Shown: positions 55,201 to 64,000 of the stretch, piece by piece | How the letters are laid out: the number at the start of each line of letters is the position of its first letter | Numbering within the stretch: the first letter of the stretch is position 1 | Assembly: GCA_024362935.1 (NCBI GenBank) | Contig: JANCRA010000007.1 | Location: 11,162,503-11,226,502, forward strand | Direction of reading: 5' to 3' | DNA from: Setophaga petechia | Lineage: Eukaryota; Chordata; Aves; Passeriformes; Parulidae | DNA: 64,000 nucleotides | Notes under the pieces: model-generated | What the model saw: only the letters and a program-made list of their open reading frames with translations | Databases searched by the model: none | What the model was told of the DNA's origin: nothing | Translations under genes and position numbers: made by a program

Positions 55201-55494
55201 CACAAGGCCACTTAGTCAGTCTGGTTAATTGGAGCAGGTATTCCCAGAGTCTTACATCACCTTAGCACAATGAGGAGGCAGCAAGAATAGGCACAGTGAA
55301 AATACAGCATGCACCATCTTCTCCACTGTTAACAGCTGCTCAGACTGCAGAAAACAGAATACATTTCACACTGTAGTCATTGCAAGGAGATATATAAAGT
55401 TTAATAGGATCCCATTCTTGACTTACTTTATTACTCTGCTCAATTAAATGCTATTTAATGATTCAGCACTTACAAGATATTATATACCATTCAC

Positions 55495-55530
55495 ACTCCA
55501 TTGACTTCAGTTACTCCATTGACTTCAGTG
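55495..55530. repeat. Two-copy tandem duplication, period 18
   Basis: ACTCCATTGACTTCAGT occurs twice in direct succession, with one mismatch at the last base of each unit. The near-identity suggests a recent duplication. Confidence 0.9.
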
Positions 55531-57334
55531 AAGCTCATGATTTTTCCAGAAAAGATGAGTAGTTCTAAGGAAAAAAATATTAACTTTCCGTTTAAGACTT
55601 AAGAATATACAAATTAAAAGTAGTAACTACATATAACAGCTGCTATATTTTCTGTAATTCACGCATGAGGAGATTGAGATTATCACACCAAAATTGTTTA
55701 CACCACTGATACTGGTTTAACTGGTAAGCAGCCCAAGGATGAAGATTACTCCATATTATGCCTGTATTTCCATCAAAACTGCAGTGACTTGGCTGTTGCA
55801 CTTTATTGGAGCATTTTATTTCCAGTTGTATCCACCATAAATTACTGTTACAGCATAAGAGATCAGCATTCTGGATCATCAGAGTGGGCGTAGGCAAATT
55901 GCTGAAACAGTCACACTTGTTCCTGTGTTATTCCAGCAGGGTATTCCAGTACTCACCTTTGTGTTTCATGCCTTAGCACACCTTGACTCTACTTATCCTC
56001 AGTGTAAGAAATGAGTTAAAAAGGCAACTCCTTGTCTCGGGCACTGGCTTGCAGTTCAGAACATCCACAGATGACTCCCAGGCAACAATCTCACTCTGCA
56101 GCTGGGAGAACATGCACCAGGCCAGTGTTCCACAACAGCTCCACAACAGCTTTCAGCTGCTACCTGTTGCTCCAAAGTGACCATGTTTGCTGTCACAGAT
56201 ATTTTCCCTCATCAACAAAATTTTCACCAGAAAGAGAAAGCATTCAGCCCTGAAGTGCAGTTAACCACTTGGGTCAAAAAATGATTATAACCTGTAGATA
56301 CTTCTACTCCCATGCTCTCTAATGCTAATGATACATCACTCAGTTTTTTCATTGTATAAAAGTATAACAGCTGCTTCTTTTGATTTTTTTTTAACAATCT
56401 CTTTCTCACATACACATTACCAACCACCAGCCTGCTCCCCATTGACACAGAATTGCTAATGCTGCTCATGTTTCCAGTTTGTAGGACCATGGTGACAGCT
56501 TTTCCTTACTTTTCTGCTGGAAATGTGAATAAAATTGCATGTATCCTCCTTGGTGAGACACAGGGCACCAAAGCAGAGCAGGTGAGCTGCTCGGTGCTCT
56601 CCTCACAGTGCTCTGCTCCTGTGTGAGGAGGGGAGAGGACATAGCCAAGGCTGCACCCTCTCACAAGGAAGAAATAGTTTCTGTGGAACTGAAAGATATT
56701 CCCCTGAGAGCTGAGGAATCTAAATTCAGAAAGCCTGAAAAAACTTACTGCAACTGAGAATCTGAAGCACAGACAGATTAAACAATCTTGCCCAAAGCCT
56801 GTCCTGGAGATTGCATCAGAGATGGACATTGAATTAAGTGACAATCAGACACAAGACTTTTTTTTTTGGATTTGATGTACTAGAAAGTATAAACCATTTC
56901 TTTATCACCAGAAGTTTCATAAAGCTGGACCACTGATGACAATATTTCAATCCACAATTTTAAGGCCATAATGTCCCTTGACCACATACTCGGATTTCAT
57001 TTAATTCAGGAAGTGCTGCACATCAGTACAACAGAACCATACATTAATTGATACATTTGCAACATTTTAAAACAGATTTGCCACATCAATAGGCCTTCCT
57101 TTGTCTCTGCTATCCATATAAAGAAAGAGACAGTGTAAATCAATATCAGCAGCAATATTAAAGTAACAGGTATTCAAGTTTTGGAATGCACAATATTTAA
57201 TATTCTATGGAACACAAACCTGACAAGACCCAGACAGGAAAGGGGGTGTGGGACTATGAGCAAGGTTAACACAAAATTCAGTGTAGTACACAAACTGAAT
57301 GCATAATTCTTGTTCCCAAAGCACTGTTTGTGAG

Positions 57335-57480
57335 AGAAGGGTCCAGCAGGAAAGAGATTTCAATAGAAAAGCAACAGACACTGCCTCTACTGAGCACTGG
57401 AATGGGCTGCCACAGGAGCTCATGGGGAAAAACAGTACCAACTGGTTCCCAACAGGATACACAAATTAATTCATACAGCT
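57335..57480 (+). mobile_element. Possible CR1 fragment, strongly degraded
   Basis: GAGCACTGGAATGGGCTGCC followed by ACAGGAGCTCATGG resembles the CR1 sense block around the GCACTGGAA-C/T-GGGCTGCCC motif. Nothing else in the element is secure, so it may be an old copy or a chance match. An A-rich tract follows about 65 bases after the resemblance ends (57545 onward). Confidence 0.4.
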
Positions 57481-57544
57481 TTCTAACAGGACAGTAAAAG
57501 GACTGGCTGTGTATATACACTTCACTGATCCTTGAGAGTCCAGC

Positions 57545-57587
57545 AAAAAAAAAAAAAAAAGAAAAAAAAACCAAAAAACCCCAAAAC
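57545..57587. repeat. A-rich simple tract
   Basis: A16, G, A9, then A/C-rich sequence. It could be the worn poly(A) tail of a retrocopy, but no identifiable retrocopy body precedes it apart from the doubtful CR1 fragment, and CR1 does not end in poly(A). Confidence 0.85.
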
Positions 57588-59801
57588 CTACACTTATCTA
57601 CCTTCCTTGGCAAACAAACACTAATGTAGGTGTGTAGTTTCAGTGCACATTTCATCTGTCCCCCTGGACACCTCTACAGACAGATGTTCCCACTGACATG
57701 AGGCTTCAGCTCTGTCTACCTTGGAAGGAATTCAGCTGCCCCTGGCAATCCAAGTTACATGGTTTAAATGGTTTTCAAACAAAATTTCTCTAAGATCATG
57801 ATGACAATGGAATTTGTAAGGCAACTGAGCCCACAAATGCAATGAAAACAAGAGTGTTCTCCGGATTACATACAAACAAAGCAAGTTCAGCACTGTCTCT
57901 ACATTGTTATTTTTTCCTAGCTAGAAAACACTCTTTGCACTAATTGTCATTATTTTCTACAGTCCAGAAGTAAATTCATCATAGAGGCTTTACAGGAGTG
58001 TCCCTAATTTGATGAGCATATTGTCACTTAAACTCTCTGTGCACAGGCTGTGAATTTGCTACAAGCACAGCAATGATTCCACGCATGCTTTCATTTCCCA
58101 AGTAAATCTTCATGAAGACCAGAAGAGGATTTAAGAAGCACAAGCATTTCACTTCTGTATATGATTCCAGAACTTGCTTTTTTCTAGCTCAGAGAAAACA
58201 ACTTCAAGCATCATTTTATGCTGCTGTCATAATATTTTCAGGCTTGAGACACAAGATTTCATTAATTTTTATGCCATCAGGATCTGCTCCAATGTTAAAT
58301 AAAAAAATCTGAGAACTACTCATATGAGAGGACTATTCTGAGCCAAGATTTCAGGGATTGGCTTTAGTTCATGCCTTAAAGAGATGTCTTAAAAAATAGA
58401 AAGGAAACTGAAAGTCTCAAAATCAAATTGAAATAATTCAGCTTTGCCTCTTGGGTTACACTTTCCTGCTTCTTACAGAAAGGTTCATTTAAAGCATCCC
58501 ATATACCTATACTCCTTATCCTCTTTTACATATATGCTTGTCCTTCAACTTGTATGCCTTCAGACTGCTGCTCACAATTTAAGCTAAGCAGGAAAAGCAG
58601 GATATATGCAGAGCTTTTCAAGTAACCATTCCCCAGCTGTGCTTGTCCAATAAGTCTTTGAAGACACTTGCATTGATTCCACTGGCACTTTACAAGCCCC
58701 AGATAAAGTGAAGTGAAACACAAAACTTCTGGGCCTCACGAACCAGTTCCCTGGAGAGAACAGTGCCCGAGGATTGGCACAAACCCAAAAGCAGTAGGAC
58801 AAAATCCCTGAGCCTGCTGCCTCTCCTCTTGCTCCTGCAGCCATGCAGGGAATATTCATCACCTTATGGGGTTCTTGACAATTTATACTTAAGTGGGCAA
58901 CAAAATCCCCATGTTGGAACTTAAAATTGATAGGTTATAAGGCTCTTAATTATAAAATCTAAAAAAATCAAGTAAAACTTAGCATACAGAAAGAGCATAC
59001 TAAAAGTAAGCATTTTGTGACTTCAATAGGAAATTGCATGCTTTTTATTACAGTGTTTTCATTCATATTTAATGGTTTATGCAAGCTGTTCTTACACAAA
59101 GGACCACTAACTCTGTTAAAGATGGCTCTCAGCTTCCTCAAGTCTGAAGATCACCAGCTGAGAGGTGATCTGTTAAGCCTGTCATTCCACGAGGCTATGA
59201 ACACATCACAGAGCTGCAGCTGAGCCAACAGAACCTTAGCTTCCTTTCCAAAATTGTAAGCAGAAATTATTCACTCCATTTTTAGCTTTTTTCTAACCAA
59301 TTTAACTTTTTTCACAGAATGATGGGTCTTTGACTCTTTTCTTAAAAGTATTTCTCTGATTTGAGAGAGTTATCTTTAATAAGATGTTTCTTATTAAACC
59401 TTATTAACATTGCAGTTACCAACAAATTCTAAACAAAAGAAAAAAAATCTGATTTAAAATTTACTTTTCTCTGCATGAAAAAGTTAGTAACTCTACCCTA
59501 AAATCACATATAAAATACTATTCCTCAAGATTATATGGTCGCATAACCTTTATGTTATGTTTCATTAAATACCAATGAAATACTAAAACATCATTATGTA
59601 GGTTTTAAGATCCATAGCAGTGAACAAGAGAAAAAATTAAACCTTCGTATAACTTCAAATGCAATTGGCAAGTATAAAAGGAACCCAATCCAAAACCCAG
59701 TGATGGAGGTCATGGGAGTCTTCCCATTAACTTCCATGTTCTATGGACTAAGGAAACAAGATAAATCTCAGGAATTGAAAGGAAGAGAAGGTAAAACTTA
59801 C

Positions 59802-59828
59802 CCATGAATTCAATTCCTAAATGGTCTG
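59802..59828 (-). CDS. NRG3: NRG3 juxtamembrane microexon (27 nt)
   Basis: This microexon encodes the short stretch between the EGF domain and the membrane. Reading the minus strand, an acceptor ending in TATAG is followed by 27 nt and then a near-ideal donor GTAAGT. The codons read (N)CA-D-H-L-G-I-E-F-M-G(..), where the first codon is split 1+2 (Thr if the upstream exon ends in A) and the last G completes a Glu codon with the next exon. HLGIEFM is shared with the NRG1 beta-1 microexon. Its length is a multiple of three, so skipping keeps the frame and would shorten the protease-sensitive stalk by nine residues. A run of pyrimidines (TCTTTTTCTTTT) lies about 20-30 nt before the acceptor. The flanking introns are very large: at least 4.2 kb upstream and 36.4 kb downstream. 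A gene finder would probably miss an exon this short. Confidence 0.9.
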
Positions 59829-62800
59829 CTATACTCATGAAAGCATGTAAAAGAAAAAGAGAAAAGAAACAGAAATGTTAGAAACAGTAAAATACAAATT
59901 AATCTTAATATGGCAGCGCTGCAGAACCCAGTGGGGTCAGGGCCCACTGTGTGGGTACAGGTCCAACACAAAGGCACAACTGATCCTGAAAGGCAATCCT
60001 AAGGTGGAATTTATGGCACTCAGCTGTCACATGAAGGGATGTGCATTTGGGGTAGGAAATGAATGCCTTTATATTTGACTTTATGTTCAAGGCAGCTACC
60101 TAAAGGGATTTCATTTTCCCATCCTCCTGAAACTCCTCTCTCAACCTGCTAACCACTGTCCTAAGTTAGACAAGGTTGTTCCTTTCATTTTCTCTGGCAG
60201 GGACCAAAACCTGAAGAGATGAGTGGAAGGCTTTCACCGAGTTGGGCAGCTCTCACCTCAGCACAGCAGCCACACTTGCACCCAACATGACTCCTACCTG
60301 CTCTCTGCTGCACAACAAAATCCAACAGCAGGAAAGGGAAGCCACATTCCCAACTGGGCCATCACACAGACAGGATGCAATAATTTCATGACATCTCAAA
60401 GTGAAGCAAAAATCTTAACACTTTTAGAATATTGACTGAATTATCACACGGACTTCTAAACATTTCAGGGCTCTTGTTTTACATAATGAATTAAAAGTCC
60501 TCTAAGAACTAAATAGCAAAGCTAAAAGATTTTCCAACATAACCCAAGAGTTAGTTTAAACACTTCATTTTATTGCTAACTCTGGTACCTGTGACGAGAT
60601 CATGGAATATTTGGCTTTCTGTTGAAAATGATGGGAATTCTTCACCTTTTGCACCCTTTCAATCCACCCAGGAGAAGGCACTGAGCATCAGCTTGCTCAG
60701 TTCACTTAGCATACAAATGTATGGAATAGCTGATAAACTCCACATTTTATTTTCATGCACTTCAAAAGCAAAGAACACAAGGTGATGGTCTATGGCATAA
60801 ATACCTTGTTAGCATGGTGTTAGGGAAGGCCCATTATGGAAGTTCAGTGACAAATGAATCTTTCCTTTTGAAAATATGTAACCCAAAACCATACATATAT
60901 GTGTTCCACATAATGATCTGTATTCTTGCACTCACATACAAATATAATGTACAAACATCTCTAGTACATTTGACAGGAATTTAAATTTTAATGAGAATGT
61001 AATTTTTGTAAAAGCATGACATATATCAGAAGTGCATCAAACATATTATATTTACAGAGATTTGTAGCTTTTTTCCCTAATTTTCTGTACCTGTGAAATT
61101 TGCAAATTTTATCTACATGCAATTCACACCTTTGATTCCTTCTGTAAATCAATCAAAATGCAGTCGAAAATTCCTTACTTTAAAAACAGATAGCAGAGAC
61201 CAAAGCCCATTAATCTGGTCTCCAAGGAACTAAAGATACTGGCATATGGAGGAAGATCATACAGTATCATCTTCTTAAGTCTATGTAAAACAGCTGAAAA
61301 AAAATTTCTTCTTTCCTAACTTGGCTATACACCTTCTCTACTGGTTTTCCATTTGCAACCTACAATTCTCCCTTTGAGTTCACCAACATGGTTAAAAACT
61401 GCTTCCTCAAAAAATAGATACAAAAAATACCTTTCCTTTAAAAAGATGAAAAAAGGCATTTCAGTTTTTGAGTGGCTTATACTTAGGTGGGAATCAAGGA
61501 TATATGGAGCCTTCCTGGGAAACATGTTCAGCTGGAAAGTGTGGAAACATGTCAGGTGATTTAGTTTTAATATCTCATGTGCATACCACTTCAGCAACCA
61601 GCACAGTATATACTGCTGACAAAGCTGATTTTCCCAGATTATGATAAAAGGATGTCCAGTGGGATAAACCTTTACAATAAAATATCCAAGCTGCCAATCA
61701 AGCAGTAGTTCAACAAGCTCTGTGAGCAGCTCTTTGGGAGATGGTAACTCTGGCAGATGAGCACACACTGGCACTGGTTGTGACCACCTCTGCCCCTTGG
61801 TGCCAGGCACCAGCCCAGCGAATGCTCTCACTGGCACTGTTGTGGTGCAAAGCAGCAACTCTGCAGGCTCCAGCTTTGGAGATGGCTTTGTCCCCTCTTA
61901 ACAGCAGCAAGAATCTCTCCCAGCAGGTCCCTGTGAGAGACACACAGCAGCAGGAGATAACCAGCAGGGCTGGTGGGGGATGTGAGCTGTGGTGGTGGCC
62001 TGAGGCTGAACCAAACACTAAAATGTGAAGTATTGACCCTGGCAATTCATGGTGTGACAAAGAACTGTTCTACTGCTGTACAGCCCTGGTGCACAGATGA
62101 TGAACTGCCTGCCCTGGACACAGCAAGTGCAATGCCAAGTAATTCACTGTCAAGAAATGGACTCTGGTAGGAAAAAAAAGCATATGAGAGCTATAAATGT
62201 GCTGAAGCGTGGGTGCTGCTCCACAAGATGGGGTCATTAACCAAATAATGTGACTGTATTTTACTTTTGTTATTGTGGTTTCTTCTTTCTTTCTGGTATT
62301 GCTATGTTCTTAGAAACTAATATATTTCTCCGATAGGAAGATTATTCACTTTTATTTTTTATTTTATCAGTATTTCTCCATTTTCATGTTGATGTGGGAA
62401 AAATACTGTGCCTTGTAGTCCTGGAACTATGGTAATGTGTTGCTAGTATTAAAGGCCTTTTAATTTAGACTGGCTAAATACAAACACACCTGTGAATACT
62501 TGATAACGAGGACAAGAGAAAATAAATTTGCAGTCACTAATGGATTAATTTATTAGTGCTCCACAAAACAACATGCTGCCTTGTGTCTGGATTGTGGTTT
62601 GCTGCAGCTTTTTCCTTAGTTATATTAACGCCTTGAACAGAAATATAAACTCAACATGTAAATCTAACTGAAAAATCATGGACATTAAAGTACCCATTAT
62701 AAACCTCTACAGACATTTTAACCTTTTCTGAGGACAAGCTGACTTTGGTTTAAAGACAGCTTTAGGAAATCAGAGCAACAGCAAAGTATTTTCCTCTGCA

Positions 62801-63159
62801 AATGAAATTTATCGCTTCAGATAAACTCATAAGAGTTTAAATTGTCCTTGGTAGATTATTGTCTTGACCACAAAATGCAACATGATAGTATGCTGGGAGC
62901 TACCCTGGGACAGCTCAAGTACTCTGAAAAGATTATCTGTCTGGAAGGAACAGGACTACATTTTACTTGTAATATTAAACCAATAAAACTTGGTCTGAAA
63001 TAAAGGAAAATCCTTCCATTCATAAAGCAGCTAGATTAGGACACTGCCTAAAGATAAACTGCTGCTCTCTGATCCATTGTGCTTTATGATGTTTGGGAGC
63101 ACATGGTTATCAGCCTATTTGTATATCTAATGAAACAAAACCCATAATCAGTTACTGCT

Positions 63160-63192
<33 letters not shown>
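63160..63192. repeat. CA/TA compound microsatellite
   Basis: About nine CA units pass directly into about seven TA units. This is a typical length-variable dinucleotide locus lying in NRG3 intron. Confidence 0.95.
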
Positions 63193-63837
63193 AATATGAA
63201 ACTATAGGGTTTCTTTGAAGCATATTATTTTTGGTGCTTCATTTTTCATGTGAGCACACAGATAATGGGACAAGGGATTTGTCTATTCAGTAGGAAGGGT
63301 TCATTGCCTCTATATTCTCTCCTCATGGGCAAACTGACCAATGCTTTCAGAGATTAGTTGTTTCGTTGGGCTTTTTTTTAATATCAAAAAGAAAAAGCAA
63401 CAGCATGTTATGATGTATTTTAAAATCTCAGTTATTAAAGAGCACAACATTTGATTTTGCTATTTGCTTCAGAGAAATTCTAATAATTAGTTTCTGTAAT
63501 TAATTTACACAGAAGTACTCTTCAAAATGTTTGGTGGGGTAGGAAAACTGATTGAAGCTGTTCAGAGGAATCAGAGTCATAAAATCAAATTAATTCAATT
63601 ACTGATTTTTAAAATATCTTCACTGAAACACATGACAGAAACTTCCCTCTCTGAGACATTTAAAAATGGATCAAACTAAATCCTGAGAATGATCTTGAAT
63701 CAGCTAATACCTGGACCTTTTCCCTCTCTGATAAACAGGACTACTAAAATTTTTCCAGATTAAAAATTTCCCTGGCAACAGGTAGGCTATTCACTACACG
63801 TTAACTGGTGTAATCGTAAGTATAAGAATATTTTGGT

Positions 63838-63871
63838 AATTTGCTCCATCTATGTCTAGATGGAGCAAATT
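63838..63871. repeat. Perfect inverted repeat, 15-bp arms, 4-nt loop
   Basis: AATTTGCTCCATCTA at 63838-63852 pairs exactly with 63857-63871 around the loop TGTC. There is no T-run after it and no evidence of a small RNA gene. Confidence 0.95.
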
Positions 63872-64000
63872 CTTTCACACAATAATGAAAATCATGCATC
63901 CATACATCCCTTACAAGATACTTGGTCTGTTTTTGATGAAATTATAAATCACAGTTGAAGAAATGATAACAACTTTGAAAGAAGGCAATAAATCTATAGA

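Larger units (their letters stand above)
23375..59801 (-). other. NRG3: Large NRG3 intron (36.4 kb) between microexon and transmembrane exon
   Basis: The intron has GTAAGT at its 5' end (59801 downward) and CCCACAG at its 3' end. It carries all the recognisable transposable elements of the window: CR1 fragments near 31.95, 34.9, 47.3 and 57.4 kb and an LTR fragment near 31.5 kb. It also has hairpins at 40.77 and 46.27 kb, short tandem duplications and homopolymer tracts. GC-rich patches without assignment lie at about 33180-34100 and 35990-36250. Exon-like minus-strand blocks lie at 45.8-52.9 kb and are treated separately. Between these items the sequence is AT-rich with no coding signal that I can support. 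Confidence 0.8.
3729..59828 (-). other. NRG3: NRG3 gene, five internal exons and the introns between them (partial gene)
   Basis: Five minus-strand exons encode, in order, the juxtamembrane, transmembrane and proximal cytoplasmic parts of neuregulin 3. NRG3 is an EGF-family membrane ligand whose shed ectodomain activates the receptor tyrosine kinase ERBB4, mainly in the nervous system (family knowledge). Exon lengths 27, 103, 127, 128 and 171 nt keep one reading frame across all junctions. The 103- and 127-nt sizes equal, as I recall them, the matching exons of the paralogue NRG1, and the microexon parallels the NRG1 beta-1 24-nt exon. Paralogues NRG1 and NRG2 are excluded by NRG3-type residues such as ESEEVYQRQ and AAFYFK. 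Human NRG3 is known to span about a megabase, so a 36-kb intron fits. The EGF exons, N-terminus and final exons are not in the window. Confidence 0.95.
59829..64000 (-). other. NRG3: NRG3 intron upstream of the microexon (incomplete)
   Basis: This should separate the microexon from the EGF-domain exons. I searched it for the Cys-rich EGF coding sequence and for the stalk (QFLPKTDSILSDP in human) and did not find them. It holds a GC-richer patch (about 61700-62100), the longest ORF of the window (61325-61858, minus, not recognised), a CA/TA microsatellite and a perfect hairpin near the right edge. Confidence 0.7.

Noticed and set aside
1..64000. CRISPR arrays, operons, rRNA or tRNA genes, plasmid or phage features
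   Set aside because: None was seen. The spliced vertebrate gene and bird-type repeats make prokaryotic features out of place. tRNA genes were only looked for by eye, so a covariance-model scan would be needed to exclude them fully.

Overview
The window looks like AT-rich, intron-dominated vertebrate nuclear DNA, most likely from a bird. It carries truncated CR1 retrotransposon 3' ends and one LTR fragment of a type I associate with bird genomes, possibly a songbird; the order-level guess is weak. There are no operons, no long intact ORFs and no microbial features. The one gene I can identify with confidence is NRG3 (neuregulin 3), transcribed on the minus strand, with five consecutive coding exons.

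In transcription order (high to low coordinate) the exons are: a 27-nt microexon (59802-59828) encoding the juxtamembrane motif DHLGIEFM; the 103-nt transmembrane exon (23272-23374); a 127-nt exon for the basic start of the cytoplasmic tail (18195-18321); a 128-nt tail exon (10947-11074); and a 171-nt tail exon (3729-3899). All five have AG/GT splice borders on the minus strand. Their phases chain without a break (1-1, 1-2, 2-0, 0-2, 2-2), giving about 185 codons, roughly a quarter of the protein. The exons with the large N-terminal ectodomain and EGF domain should lie beyond 64000, and the last tail exons below position 1. I saw neither inside the window.

The rest is NRG3 intron. Introns are about 7.0, 7.1 and 4.95 kb between the four downstream exons and 36.4 kb between the microexon and the transmembrane exon. 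They hold two recognisable CR1 fragments on the minus strand, one clear and one doubtful CR1 fragment on the plus strand, an LTR fragment, homopolymer runs, a CA/TA microsatellite, three perfect hairpins and several short tandem duplications.

The main unexplained signal is in the 36-kb intron: an exon-like minus-strand block (49083-49264) with strongly coding codon usage and a consensus splice donor. Its product I do not recognise. Weaker exon-like blocks at 52.8, 49.55 and 45.87 kb can be joined to it in frame. They could belong to a nested gene, to unannotated NRG3 alternative exons, or be a decayed gene, and they need transcript and comparative evidence. I found no sign of a self-contained new molecular system beyond that.
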